A DNA stretch of 60,040 bases from a virus. A program made the translations under genes and the position numbers. The stretch lies in IMG/VR virus record IMGVR_UViG_3300044825_000703, positions 1 to 60,040 of that record, one strand, 5' to 3'. Shown piece after piece: positions 15,451 through 23,013 of the stretch. Under the pieces are notes generated by a model. It was not told the DNA's origin, ran no database searches, and was given only the letters and a program-made list of their open reading frames with translations. Within the stretch, counting starts at the first letter, position 1. Every line of letters starts with the position of its first letter.

Positions 15451-16111
15451 GGTGAACCTTGTAGTCGTGAAGTACCAGTCCATTCTTTTTGAAGTCACCG
15501 ACTCGACACGGCTTCACCCAGACGCGACGGCCTTTGACAACTCGCCAGTGTCCTCGGCGCTCATGCGCTCTCGGGCTGGCATGGGTTCCCGTAGAAACGC
15601 CACTTTGTTTGGGGTTGCGAGCTTTGACAGTAACGGTGCGCCACTCAAAGGACGGCGCTTTTCCTTTGGCGAGTTTGCGTTGATTGGTGAATGTTTTACG
15701 GACCTCCGTTTTGTATGCAGTCATGTCGTTGGTATCAAGACGTGAGACTAGCAATTGGATGACACCAACAATCTTAAGATTTTCTTCTCGGCTACCGACT
15801 GTGTTGTCGCGCCGATACACGCCTAGGTTGCCTTCTGGAGTTAGATTGCATATCAACGCCGGAAGTCGAACAAACTTGGGGGTTAGGGCAAAGCCTGCCG
15901 CAACGATTTGATTTGTGCCCGAGGATGCTGCAAAGATTACAAACGGCCCGCTTAGTCCTCGGCCAACGATATTGATGTTGTCAAATGGAAGGTGCGTGAT
16001 AAGTTCCGGATCAAGTTCGAACTCAAAAGTGTCCAGGCTTCCAACATCAAACCAGGTTCCCTTGTGCGGCTCGGGAACCAGCTTCCACATTGATTGAATG
16101 AGTGGTGTCAT
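15422..16111 (-). CDS. Conserved phage protein with R-H-RRGHWR tail
   Basis: 229 residues. The N-terminal half is a globular alpha/beta protein of unknown type. The C-terminus has SPRAHERRGHWRVVKGRRVWVKP, a basic motif seen in many phage hypothetical proteins and likely nucleic-acid binding (inference). Function unknown. Confidence 0.75.
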   Translation of the reverse strand: MTPLIQSMWKLVPEPHKGTWFDVGSLDTFEFELDPELITHLPFDNINIVGRGLSGPFVIFAASSGTNQIVAAGFALTPKFVRLPALICNLTPEGNLGVYRRDNTVGSREENLKIVGVIQLLVSRLDTNDMTAYKTEVRKTFTNQRKLAKGKAPSFEWRTVTVKARNPKQSGVSTGTHASPRAHERRGHWRVVKGRRVWVKPCRVGDFKKNGLVLHDYKVHHEANNIQKP

Positions 16112-16141
16112 GCTTCCTCCTACCAGGGCGCGTCGCCTACA

Positions 16142-16684
16142 TCAGACGATTGCCGAAAACCAGCTTTGCTGGGTGATCGTCCGCTTCGGTGGTTTAGTGG
16201 GACGTGTGAGGTTCTGGGCATAGCCATCAGTTCCTCGACGGTCGGGAAAGGCCACATGGGGGTTGCGCCGCCACGAGACGGGATCGTTGGGTGTGGCTGC
16301 TTTGTTTCGGATGAGGTAGCTTTTTGCTGTGAGTTCATTGAGTGCCTTTTTGATGGTTGCAGCGTGAAGGTTGAGGATTTTGGCTAAATCGGCCGCGGTG
16401 CGGGACAGGAAGTCTTTGGCGAAGATTTCGAATAGCGCTTGCTCGGTACTATTCCAGCGCTCCTTGGTGTCCTCGCCGGGTCCAAAGGCGTAGACTGCCG
16501 AGTATTGGCTGTCATGGAAGTCCCACCACACGATGTGAGCTAGCCCTTCCTTGTGCATGGCCTCGCAGAAGAGGTGCACGCCGTCACGACCGAGGCCGGT
16601 CACTTCAATCAGCTCCATGGCGCTGCGGGGCTGCTCCATCAGGGCCTTGAGTAGCTTGGGTAGCGTTGTAGCGGAGAGTCTCAC
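16142..16684 (-). CDS. Putative double winged-helix regulator
   Basis: 180 residues from a GTG at 16684 that overlaps the preceding stop (GTGA) with GGAGG 9 bases upstream. Two wHTH-like segments are visible: LLKALMEQPRSAMELIEVTGLGRDGV (about 10-35) and ALFEIFAKDFLSRTAADLAKILNLHAATIKKALNEL (about 85-120). The C-terminus is basic. Probably DNA-binding; target unknown. Confidence 0.65.
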   Translation of the reverse strand: MRLSATTLPKLLKALMEQPRSAMELIEVTGLGRDGVHLFCEAMHKEGLAHIVWWDFHDSQYSAVYAFGPGEDTKERWNSTEQALFEIFAKDFLSRTAADLAKILNLHAATIKKALNELTAKSYLIRNKAATPNDPVSWRRNPHVAFPDRRGTDGYAQNLTRPTKPPKRTITQQSWFSAIV

Positions 16685-16890
16685 TGTCGCTTTCCTCCGG
16701 GGTTGATGGGGTCGAACTGGTCCATATTTAGACTCATGATCGGAATCTCGTAAGAGCCGAATGTCAGTCCGCATCCGGTGCAAGTCCTCCTGCGATAGGT
16801 GAAACCGTATCGTGTATCCATCCTCGTCTCGCGGACCTCGGACCCGGTGCCTTGTGGGCAGTCGCATTCTGGGTGATCAAGTCGCTTCAT
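16681..16890 (-). CDS. NrdR/Ogr-like zinc-ribbon protein
   Basis: 69 residues. CDC near the N-terminus, GSEVRETRMDTRYGFTYRRR and CTGCGLTFGSYE match the zinc-ribbon layout of NrdR-type proteins, but the ATP-cone is missing. Probably a small DNA-binding regulator. Coupled by GTGA to the winged-helix gene. Confidence 0.7.
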   Translation of the reverse strand: MKRLDHPECDCPQGTGSEVRETRMDTRYGFTYRRRTCTGCGLTFGSYEIPIMSLNMDQFDPINPGGKRQ

Positions 16891-17125
16891 TCTTCTCCTT
16901 CAGCTTTGCTTCGATAGTTTCAAGCCCGTTAATCCAAGCATCGAGCCTACTGTGCAGCTCGTCTCGTGTTGCTTGTCCAATAGTACGTCCGTCGGAGATC
17001 TTCAATTGGTTGTTTATATGCTCCTCAAACAACGGTCCTTTTTCAAATGTGATGTAAGACAAATCTTTTGCAGTCTTAATAGTGTATTCATGCCCTTCAA
17101 GGCTGATTCCCATTTCCGTATTCAT
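16877..17125 (-). CDS. Small hypothetical protein
   Basis: 82 residues, acidic, no known family. Its tail IEAKLKEKN is identical to that of the gene at 17122, and the DNA behind it is almost the same (16890-16914 and 17128-17152), a small duplication at a gene boundary. Confidence 0.65.
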   Translation of the reverse strand: MNTEMGISLEGHEYTIKTAKDLSYITFEKGPLFEEHINNQLKISDGRTIGQATRDELHSRLDAWINGLETIEAKLKEKNEAT

Positions 17126-17490
17126 CGGTTCTTCTCCTTCAGTTTTGCTTCAATCTGATCAAATAACTTTCTCGTATATCCTTTGATCGGAGTCTCGCCC
17201 CACGGTCCGATGATCTCTTTGATTTCGTCGTCAGCCAGTCCGACCCATTGGCGCGGTGCGGTGTAAAACGGAACGCCTTCGCTGCTATCACGGTTCTGTA
17301 CCCACGCATCAAAATGCGGCGCGTACTGAAAATATCCAAACGGCTCCTGCTTCTCTGCCTGTTCGATAGCGGTGCGGAGGGCGGTTACAGCACCAATGGC
17401 TTTCTGCATTGCGGTGTCATAGTCGCCAGAAACCTGACCCAATCCCATTTCCAACGCCTCCAGCGCCTGCTTCATTGCGTCAATGCTCAT
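17122..17490 (-). CDS. Small protein, MSI-AMKQ paralogue 1
   Basis: 122 residues from ATG 17490 (AAGGA 9 bases upstream). The N-terminal segment MSIDAMKQALEALE...RTAIEQAEKQEP is shared with the next gene; the middle (WVGLADDEI) is a common phage small-protein motif. Linked by ATGA overlaps on both sides. Function unknown. Confidence 0.7.
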   Translation of the reverse strand: MSIDAMKQALEALEMGLGQVSGDYDTAMQKAIGAVTALRTAIEQAEKQEPFGYFQYAPHFDAWVQNRDSSEGVPFYTAPRQWVGLADDEIKEIIGPWGETPIKGYTRKLFDQIEAKLKEKNR

Positions 17491-17768
17491 GCTTTGCATT
17501 CCTTATAAATTCTTTCCCACCGTTCTGGATGCCGATCAACGTCCGCAGGTCGATGCGTTATGACAACCCCCTCGATTTGATTGTGCATCCAACCGACCGG
17601 CTCAACTGGTAAGTAATTCTTACCAGTTGGATCCTGCTTCTCTGCCTGTTCGATGGCGGTGCGCCCTGCGCTCAGGGCTTCAAGCATCCTCGCCGTGTGC
17701 GGAATGTTGAACAGCTTGAGGTCGGCCTCGACAGCCTCGACCATCTGCTTCATTGCTTCAATGCTCAT
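17487..17768 (-). CDS. Small protein, MSI-AMKQ paralogue 2
   Basis: 93 residues from ATG 17768 (GGAGGAG upstream). The N-terminus MSIEAMKQMVEAVE...RTAIEQAEKQDP parallels its neighbour, but the C-terminus (ITHRPADVDRHPERWERIY) differs, so a helical N-terminal module has been joined to different ends. Function unknown. Confidence 0.7.
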   Translation of the reverse strand: MSIEAMKQMVEAVEADLKLFNIPHTARMLEALSAGRTAIEQAEKQDPTGKNYLPVEPVGWMHNQIEGVVITHRPADVDRHPERWERIYKECKA

Positions 17769-17896
17769 CCTCTTCTCCTCCACAAAAAGCTCAGTGTCAT
17801 ACCGTCGATCACGGCTCGTTTGAACCGCGTCTCAGGTGCCCAGATCAGATAGCCGACCGCTATACCTGCTGCGTAGACTAGTAGGGTTTCAGTCAT
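17765..17896 (-). CDS. Small single-span membrane protein
   Basis: 43 residues: MTETLLVYAAGIAVGYLIWA is a transmembrane helix, followed by a basic tail ending WRRRG. ATG 17896 is preceded by AAAGGTGAGAG. The stop overlaps the next ATG (ATGA). Inner-membrane location predicted; function unknown. Confidence 0.6.
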   Translation of the reverse strand: MTETLLVYAAGIAVGYLIWAPETRFKRAVIDGMTLSFLWRRRG

Positions 17897-17899
17897 CTC

Positions 17900-18139
17900 T
17901 CACCTTTGCTTAAAACCAAGACGCCGTATCCCGAGTTCGATCAGCATGGCTGCGTCCTCAAGACCGTTGTCTGAACTGCTGAATCCAGTCTGCCATTCGC
18001 CACCGATCCGCTTGCCAATCAGCCCAACAGAAATCAGTTCTCCGTTCTTGGCGTCCTCCAGCCACTGCTCAAGCATTGCAATCGCGTCGGAGTTGTCGGG
18101 CGTAGTGGCTTTGATAAATGGTTTGATGTTGTCGGTCAT
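17900..18139 (-). CDS. Small hypothetical protein
   Basis: 79 residues, MTDNIKPFIKATTPDNSDAI..., no recognised family. AGAGG 6 bases before the ATG lies inside the 3' end of the upstream gene (ATGA overlap). It ends in AAAGGTGAGAG, the junction sequence repeated through this cassette. Confidence 0.65.
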   Translation of the reverse strand: MTDNIKPFIKATTPDNSDAIAMLEQWLEDAKNGELISVGLIGKRIGGEWQTGFSSSDNGLEDAAMLIELGIRRLGFKQR

Positions 18140-18465
18140 TTCTCACCTCTTGTTCGGATGGCATAAGCAATTGTGTGCCCGATCAACCAGTTCTCTGCCA
18201 CCTTCGCACACGCCTCACGTTCATCCATTTCCGCCAAATTGACAAGCCAGTACAAAAAGTCAATGTTGTCCATGATGGTTTTTTCGTGATGACCAAATCC
18301 AGTTATCTTTCCATCCTCAGCAGAAAGCCTTATAGCTCTGGATGCCAAATCCCTGATGCGTCGTTCGAGGTGCTCTTGCAACCCCTCACGGTGTTCATTT
18401 CCGCTGTCCCACCAAACATCAATGCCAGCCTCTCGCGCCATCTTGATGATGTCATCTCGTGTCAT
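18136..18465 (-). CDS. MT-DDII-MAREAG family protein, copy 1
   Basis: 109 residues. The N-terminus MTRDDIIKMAREAGID is shared with the gene at 19377. It ends IRTRGEK, whose codons contain the ribosome site of the next gene. This N-terminal segment is common among small proteins of Betaproteobacteria phages; function unknown. Confidence 0.7.
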   Translation of the reverse strand: MTRDDIIKMAREAGIDVWWDSGNEHREGLQEHLERRIRDLASRAIRLSAEDGKITGFGHHEKTIMDNIDFLYWLVNLAEMDEREACAKVAENWLIGHTIAYAIRTRGEK

Positions 18466-18683
18466 TTCTCACCCCTTGCTTCAAGCATGGCGTCTGCCAT
18501 TACCCAGCTTGCCTCTGCTAGTGTTTTTACCGGCTCTTCTTGGCGTTCCATAAATCGACGAGCATCGCGGTCAAGACCCGCAAGCAAGCCCTGCATCGCC
18601 TTCGCCGCAAAATAATCGCGCAGCGTCATGCCTTGATATGCCGTCCCCGTTGGAAACGCTGGGCCTCCTGTTGGTTTACTCAT
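18462..18683 (-). CDS. GMTLRDYFAAKAMQ family small protein
   Basis: 73 residues with GMTLRDYFAAKAMQGLL, a motif frequent in small proteins of proteobacterial phages, function unknown. Ends in LEARGEK, so AAGGGG (codons for Ala-Arg-Gly) is the ribosome site of the next gene. Confidence 0.75.
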   Translation of the reverse strand: MSKPTGGPAFPTGTAYQGMTLRDYFAAKAMQGLLAGLDRDARRFMERQEEPVKTLAEASWVMADAMLEARGEK

Positions 18684-18937
18684 CTCTCACCCCTTGCTTT
18701 CTTCAACGCCGCCCGCGCTCGTGTAAACGTCGCATCAAGATGCTCCCATCCCGTATCAGTCGCATCGACGATCTCCTTGAGTGCTTCGTATAGATCAGGC
18801 GCGGCTGCGATCAGACGGGCGTCGGCTGCTTTGACATCGCCGGTCGTGTAGTTCACGTTTTCTCCGATCCTCACGAAGCGGAGCTTTTTCCCCCACATAG
18901 ACGGCCTGTGCTTCCACGGCCCCGGTGTGTAGTTCAT
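18680..18937 (-). CDS. YTPGPW...ARLIAAAPDLYEAL family protein
   Basis: 85 residues from ATG 18937 (GGAGG 5 bases upstream). NYTPGPWKH at the N-terminus and DARLIAAAPDLYEALKEIVD define a widespread phage family of unknown function. Ends KKARGER, with the AAGGGGTGAG junction. Confidence 0.8.
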   Translation of the reverse strand: MNYTPGPWKHRPSMWGKKLRFVRIGENVNYTTGDVKAADARLIAAAPDLYEALKEIVDATDTGWEHLDATFTRARAALKKARGER

Positions 18938-18952
18938 TTGCGCCTCCAAGTG

Positions 18953-19099
18953 TCAAGTAATACTTGACGGTTGATCCAGCGTTTTTTCCTTGCACCATTT
19001 ACAGATAAAACCCGTTCGAGTAGCAAACGCAGACACGCCATATCTGTTTTTGCACTTACGGCATACGCGGGTTGCCTTGGATCTAAAATGTGCGCTCAT
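18953..19099 (-). CDS. Small zinc-ribbon protein
   Basis: 48 residues. Two CxxC pairs (CRKCKNRYG and FICKWCKEK) form a probable zinc ribbon. ATG 19099 overlaps the stop of the upstream gene (ATGA), with AAGGGG just upstream. It could bind nucleic acid; no partner is known. Confidence 0.6.
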   Translation of the reverse strand: MSAHFRSKATRVCRKCKNRYGVSAFATRTGFICKWCKEKTLDQPSSIT

Positions 19100-19380
19100 T
19101 GGTTTCCCCTTGCTCTGATGGCTTCGGCGATGGCTGCATACTTTTCTTCAGTGGTATGCCCATCCCACGGTTTTGTGTAAGGCGGCAAATGTGCAAACAT
19201 CTGCTCATCGTCTGAGTGGTAGTGCCATGAAGCCTGCCCCCAAGGGAAGTCAATGTAAACACACCCGTGCCACGCCTCGTCCCAGCCCTCAATGGCGGTC
19301 TTGGCCTTGCCTGATGGAAACAACGTGGACAACAAAGCCACCAATTGGTTGCGCTCTTTGTAGACTGAATCGCAGTTCAT
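19096..19380 (-). CDS. Conserved small phage protein (YKERNQLVALLS)
   Basis: 94 residues with YKERNQLVALLSTLFPSG and YIDFPWGQASWHYH, a combination found in many proteobacterial phages, function unknown. Ends in IRARGNQ; the AAGGGG within serves the next gene. Confidence 0.75.
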   Translation of the reverse strand: MNCDSVYKERNQLVALLSTLFPSGKAKTAIEGWDEAWHGCVYIDFPWGQASWHYHSDDEQMFAHLPPYTKPWDGHTTEEKYAAIAEAIRARGNQ

Positions 19381-19595
19381 GCTTCACCCCTTGCTCGGAT
19401 GGCTTTTGCGGCTTCTTCCTTGGTAATCCAGTTTCCATTGCGCTCAAAATTTTCGACCAACTTCGCACACGCCTCACGTTCGGCAGCCGCGACAAGGGCG
19501 GCGAAGCGTTCCATTGCAGCCCAATACATCCAGTCGGATTCAGGCTCATCAATTCCAGCCTCACGCGCCATCCGGATGATGTCGTCTTGTGTCAT
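19377..19595 (-). CDS. MT-DDII-MAREAG family protein, copy 2
   Basis: 72 residues from ATG 19595, which overlaps the thyX stop. It starts MTQDDIIRMAREAGID like the 18136 gene and ends IRARGEA. The central AEREACAKLVENF resembles EREACAKVAENW of copy 1, so the two are duplicates that diverged in the middle. Confidence 0.7.
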   Translation of the reverse strand: MTQDDIIRMAREAGIDEPESDWMYWAAMERFAALVAAAEREACAKLVENFERNGNWITKEEAAKAIRARGEA

Positions 19596-20230
19596 TCCCC
19601 ATCTCCAAAGAACGCGCTCATCGTGATCGGAGCGACCGTACGAAGCTCCCTCAATACCGACTCGGCTAGCAATCGGTGTTCCTTCTGTGTGGTCGGATCT
19701 AACCTCTGCTTGAGGTAAAAGATCCACGAGCGCATGTTGCCGTTCATGTACATCCTGCTCGGCGTCAGACCCTCCGGCAACAAAGCTCTTGCTTGTTCCT
19801 TGGCGATGCCAGCAAGGAGGGCAGACCTGTAATACGCGTTGGCCTGCTCGTACACCTCGCGCTGCAATCGCTCCCATCGGTCTCGCAAGACTTGGTCGTT
19901 TGTCTCAATGCTGTTCTGACGGTTTGTCGGATCTTGTAGTCGGGCCTCCCGTAGAGCGACCGGCGTCAACTGCGACGCATCCGCATATCTCTGTGAGAAC
20001 TCCTGAAATGAAAACGATCTGTGCCGCAGGATCTGCCTCCCGATGTCTCGTGTGGTCTCGATCTCAAGGCAGACATTTGCCATCTCAAACGGGCTGACGT
20101 GACCATGCTCCATCAGATATCGCATAAGTCCTGTCTTGCCTGATGATTGGTTATCAGGGTTCGAGACCCTTGCGATATACAAGAGCTGCTGATCAAGATC
20201 AGGCGTCGCCCACTGAATCTTTACGTTCAT
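19592..20230 (-). CDS. thyX: Flavin-dependent thymidylate synthase
   Basis: 212 residues. The ThyX signature RHRSFSFQEFSQRY is complete, and LPEGLTPSRMYMNGNMRSW follows the family pattern. The enzyme makes dTMP from dUMP using FAD, NADPH and methylene-tetrahydrofolate, feeding phage DNA synthesis. Its neighbour two genes away is a MazG-like pyrophosphohydrolase, consistent with nucleotide-pool control. Confidence 0.93.
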   Translation of the reverse strand: MNVKIQWATPDLDQQLLYIARVSNPDNQSSGKTGLMRYLMEHGHVSPFEMANVCLEIETTRDIGRQILRHRSFSFQEFSQRYADASQLTPVALREARLQDPTNRQNSIETNDQVLRDRWERLQREVYEQANAYYRSALLAGIAKEQARALLPEGLTPSRMYMNGNMRSWIFYLKQRLDPTTQKEHRLLAESVLRELRTVAPITMSAFFGDGE

Positions 20231-20528
20231 CTCTCAGCTCCTTCATGTAGTACTTCATCTCAACAATCCGGGCGCACTCACGCAGCTTCCCGATGTTCGT
20301 CCGCTTCATTACTTCTATTGCAATCGCAACGAAGGTCTCGACCTCGGCCCGCTCGTCGTCGCCCCACCCGATCAGCGTCGCAATACAAGCCTTCAGACGC
20401 TCGTCTTTCATCCGCTCGACCTTCTCGACCAGATAGGACATATCGTCTTCGGGCAGTGCGGCCCTCATCTGAAGCAGCTCACGCATGCGCCGAGCTTGCT
20501 CTTCGACGAAGTGTTTGTCGGGTTTCAT
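20199..20528 (-). CDS. Helical hypothetical protein
   Basis: 109 residues from MKPDKHFVEEQARRMREL (ATGA overlap with the MazG-like stop). Highly charged and helical, no recognised family. Its end overlaps the thyX start by 32 bases. Confidence 0.65.
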   Translation of the reverse strand: MKPDKHFVEEQARRMRELLQMRAALPEDDMSYLVEKVERMKDERLKACIATLIGWGDDERAEVETFVAIAIEVMKRTNIGKLRECARIVEMKYYMKELRDERKDSVGDA

Positions 20529-20830
20529 TCTTCTTTCACGAACACGCCGTTGGGCATGAGGAACCCTTTGCGGTCCTTGATTTCGTTGTAGGCCCCTTCC
20601 AGGCACTTCACGATGTCTAGGCCCGAGAGTTCACAGAAGTTGATCAGGCAGACCAGAACGTCGCCCACAGCGTCGGCGGTGGCACCGATGTCCTTTTTAG
20701 CCAAAGCATCGGCCAGTTCTCCCATCTCAGATGCGGCCTTCAGGTACTGGGCCGTTGCCGTGCTGTTCGGGATGATCTGCCGGTCTCGGCTCCACTTGAT
20801 CACGCGCACGTGCAGTTCATCAAAGGTCAT
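20525..20830 (-). CDS. MazG-like nucleotide pyrophosphohydrolase
   Basis: 101 residues. KAASEMGELADAL supplies the EMGE metal-binding helix and DAVGDVLVCLINFCE the paired helix with Asp. Enzymes of this all-alpha NTP pyrophosphohydrolase family hydrolyse NTPs or dNTPs. The single-domain length suits a phage type. Confidence 0.8.
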   Translation of the reverse strand: MTFDELHVRVIKWSRDRQIIPNSTATAQYLKAASEMGELADALAKKDIGATADAVGDVLVCLINFCELSGLDIVKCLEGAYNEIKDRKGFLMPNGVFVKEE

Positions 20831-21053
20831 TGCAAAGCTCCTCTTCGATCCGTTGAATGTCTTTGTCTGTCATTTTTGCTTCGAGCCACGGTGCGGGGCG
20901 GCCACGTTGATCAAGCACAGTGAATGACTCCACTTCAACCCAGCCGTGATAATCCCAGTCACTCGGTGCGTTTCGGCTATACGAACCCGTTTGGACATGG
21001 ACCTGTGCCTCAATCAGGCAGGGAATCCCGGCGATTCGCGTTTCTATGATCAT
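20820..21053 (-). CDS. Small hypothetical protein
   Basis: 77 residues, beta-rich, with YHGWVEVESFTVLDQRGRPAPWLEAKMT. A conserved phage type without known function. Overlaps the MazG-like start by 11 bases. Confidence 0.65.
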   Translation of the reverse strand: MIIETRIAGIPCLIEAQVHVQTGSYSRNAPSDWDYHGWVEVESFTVLDQRGRPAPWLEAKMTDKDIQRIEEELCNDL

Positions 21054-21055
21054 CT

Positions 21056-21295
21056 TCAGTCTCCAAGAAGGTTGCCGATGTTTGTTTTGTAGCTCGGCTC
21101 TACCAGCTCGCGGATTTCAGGAGGGATCTTAGGTAGCGGATACCAGCCTACGAACCATTTGTCTTTCCCGTCCCACCATCCGGTGCTCGCAATTCCAGCT
21201 TTGTTCAAGAGCAATACCTTTGGTCCAGTCGGGCAGTCATCCATGCTTCGGAAGAAGAGACCTGGATCTGTGATGGCGTCCTTGTTGGTGGTCAT
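21056..21295 (-). CDS. Small hypothetical protein
   Basis: 79 residues, with GPKVLLLNKAGIASTGWWDG. No family known. A GC hairpin GGAGGGG/CCCCTCC (21307-21324) lies just before its AGGAG ribosome site, without a U-tract, so it may affect RNA stability rather than terminate. Confidence 0.65.
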   Translation of the reverse strand: MTTNKDAITDPGLFFRSMDDCPTGPKVLLLNKAGIASTGWWDGKDKWFVGWYPLPKIPPEIRELVEPSYKTNIGNLLGD

Positions 21296-21328
21296 AAGGA
21301 TCTCCTGGAGGGGTTTCCCCCTCCGTGT

Positions 21329-21553
21329 TTACGCTGCGATTGCGGCCGGTGCGGATACGGCCACTGCCACCTTGGAGGCATTCTTCCTGCCAGGCGGACG
21401 GCCACGGCGTTTTGCGGGCTTGATTGCTACCGGCTTGGGTTTGGCAACCGCCGGGCTTTCCACCATATCCACGATTGATCGGTCGGTGTAATCGCGCAGT
21501 GCTTTGACGATGATGGGTAGCAGCTCAGAATCAATTTTCAATGTGACTTTCAT
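21329..21553 (-). CDS. AT-hook DNA-binding small protein
   Basis: 74 residues from MKVTLKIDSELLPIIVKAL. A helical N-terminal half is followed by AKRRGRPPGRK, an AT-hook (Gly-Arg-Pro core flanked by basic residues) that would bind the minor groove of A/T-rich DNA. The tail is Ala/Val-rich. A possible nucleoid-like or regulatory factor. Confidence 0.75.
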   Translation of the reverse strand: MKVTLKIDSELLPIIVKALRDYTDRSIVDMVESPAVAKPKPVAIKPAKRRGRPPGRKNASKVAVAVSAPAAIAA

Positions 21554-21804
21554 GATTGTCCTTTCTGTAAAAATGTTCCAAAGAGTGACTGTGCTTCTTT
21601 GTCTATCGTGCTCATAACCTCCTGAGATAAAACATCGGTTAAAGTCCACTGCTTGCCAGAATGCTCGATCCACACCTTTTCAAGCATTACGCAGTAGGTG
21701 TCGCTTTCTTCCCGGTAAAACACGCCGACTTGTGCATGACATGGCGTGTCGCACTTAGGAAGTTTGTAATCAAAGACAAACGTATGCGGTCCAAGCCAGT
21801 TCAT
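21550..21804 (-). CDS. Small hypothetical protein
   Basis: 84 residues from MNWLGPHTFVFDYKLPKCDT. Beta-rich N-terminal half; no family recognised. ATGA overlaps on both sides. Confidence 0.6.
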   Translation of the reverse strand: MNWLGPHTFVFDYKLPKCDTPCHAQVGVFYREESDTYCVMLEKVWIEHSGKQWTLTDVLSQEVMSTIDKEAQSLFGTFLQKGQS

Positions 21805-21968
21805 TTGTCGGTCGCCTGTATCGTGATTTGATGATTCACGGATCGGGTCTCGACAATAATGGCTAGACACAAGTCTCTTGCCTTGGCGTATTCATTGTTC
21901 CGACAAGCCTCTTCCAGCTCTGCCAAGTTCTTTCTGATCGCCAAGATGCCTTCGATGTAATCAACCAT
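21801..21968 (-). CDS. Small helical protein
   Basis: 55 residues, MVDYIEGILAIRKNLAELEEACRN..., helical and charged. Overlaps the upstream gene by 8 bases and the downstream one by ATGA. Function unknown. Confidence 0.55.
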   Translation of the reverse strand: MVDYIEGILAIRKNLAELEEACRNNEYAKARDLCLAIIVETRSVNHQITIQATDK

Positions 21969-22143
21969 TTGATGCTCCGATCTTTGTTGGTTCTTTTGCT
22001 TTCTTCCACTTCTCTTGATAGGCCGGGTCCTGTGAGGGCGGCTCCCAGCCGAATCGCTTCCAAGTTTCAGCGACATCGGTGGCGGCGCTGATCTTGTAAA
22101 ACACATCGGTGGAAAAGTCATTTTGATAATCATGGTCTCTCAT
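21961..22143 (-). CDS. Small hypothetical protein
   Basis: 60 residues, with VAETWKRFGWEPPSQDPAYQEKWKK, a pattern found in small phage proteins. Starts inside the end of the methyltransferase gene. Function unknown. Confidence 0.6.
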   Translation of the reverse strand: MRDHDYQNDFSTDVFYKISAATDVAETWKRFGWEPPSQDPAYQEKWKKAKEPTKIGASNG

Positions 22144-22732
22144 ACTTGCCTCCTAGTTTTTGAACAACCATGTGATACCCAAGAAACACAACCTGCATCT
22201 CATCTCCGAACAACATCATGAAAGCGTCAATAGCTGCTTTGGGGCGGTGCAGCACATCCCGAGGATGGCCCCATAAATAGTCATCCCATACCAGGAAACC
22301 GCTTTTGTTTAACAGTTTCCAAGCCATGCACGAATCTGTCAGCACATCTTTGGCTTGGTGAGAGCCGTCGATGTAGATGAAGTCATAGCTGTATCCGCCG
22401 CTGATCAACTCGGCCATTGCCATGTGGGATAGTTGCTTGATCTTATGGACGTTGCGCTCTGGAAACTTCTTTTGTGCGACCGCGACGTTTCGATCAAAGC
22501 GAAGTTCGACTTGCCGCATATCATCTGCTTCATGCTCTTCGCCGCCAGCCCAAGTGTCGATGCAGGTGATCTCTCCGCCGTCGCCCATCATGTGTTCAAC
22601 GGTCCAGACAGTTGACCTGCCTTCGTATGATCCGATCTCCAAGAAGTTCATGTTCTTGGACATCATCTTGCGGACCTCGGGCCACACATGCTCGCCGGTC
22701 TTGAACCAGTCACGGGTAAACTCGTATTTAAT
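22130..22732 (-). CDS. Class I SAM-dependent methyltransferase, probable ATT start
   Basis: 200 residues if read from ATT 22732. FLEIGSYEGRSTVW is the SAM-binding motif I, CIDTWAGG motif II, and YDFIYIDGSHQAKDVLTD the motif IV region of the Methyltransf_24 type. The only in-frame standard start (GTG 22687) would remove KYEFTRDWFKTGEH, which resembles the N-terminus of related enzymes. The ATT is preceded by GGAG with 5 bases of spacing, so a rare ATT start is proposed; a frameshift from the upstream RHH gene is the alternative. The substrate is not deducible. Confidence 0.75.
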   Translation of the reverse strand: MKYEFTRDWFKTGEHVWPEVRKMMSKNMNFLEIGSYEGRSTVWTVEHMMGDGGEITCIDTWAGGEEHEADDMRQVELRFDRNVAVAQKKFPERNVHKIKQLSHMAMAELISGGYSYDFIYIDGSHQAKDVLTDSCMAWKLLNKSGFLVWDDYLWGHPRDVLHRPKAAIDAFMMLFGDEMQVVFLGYHMVVQKLGGKYERP

Positions 22733-23013
22733 TTGGGCTCCAATGCAATGATCTGTTTGTGCAGGAGTTGGCCGAGGTCTTTGTTCTCGACCCGAAGCAT
22801 CTTGGCGTGGGTGTTGTTGCTCACAATGTGAGCGGCGTCTGCCAGTCCAGCTTTGTATCCAGTTTTGTAGACATCCGAGCCATCCAGGATCATTGCGATG
22901 GCATTGCGTACTAGGGTGGACGCCTGACGATTCTTTCCAGCTTTTTTGAGCTTGGCGTGGATGTCAGGCGGCAGATATACCGAGTACGGTATCAGCCGTT
23001 TTTTTGCTTCCAT
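22663..23013 (-). CDS. Ribbon-helix-helix-like DNA-binding protein
   Basis: 116 residues. IPYSVYLPPDIHAKLKKAGKNRQASTLVRNAIAMILDG fits a ribbon-helix-helix fold; a charged helical tail follows. The last 25 residues overlap the methyltransferase and look like passenger sequence. Probably a regulator of the early unit. Confidence 0.65.
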   Translation of the reverse strand: MEAKKRLIPYSVYLPPDIHAKLKKAGKNRQASTLVRNAIAMILDGSDVYKTGYKAGLADAAHIVSNNTHAKMLRVENKDLGQLLHKQIIALEPKLNTSLPVTGSRPASMCGPRSAR

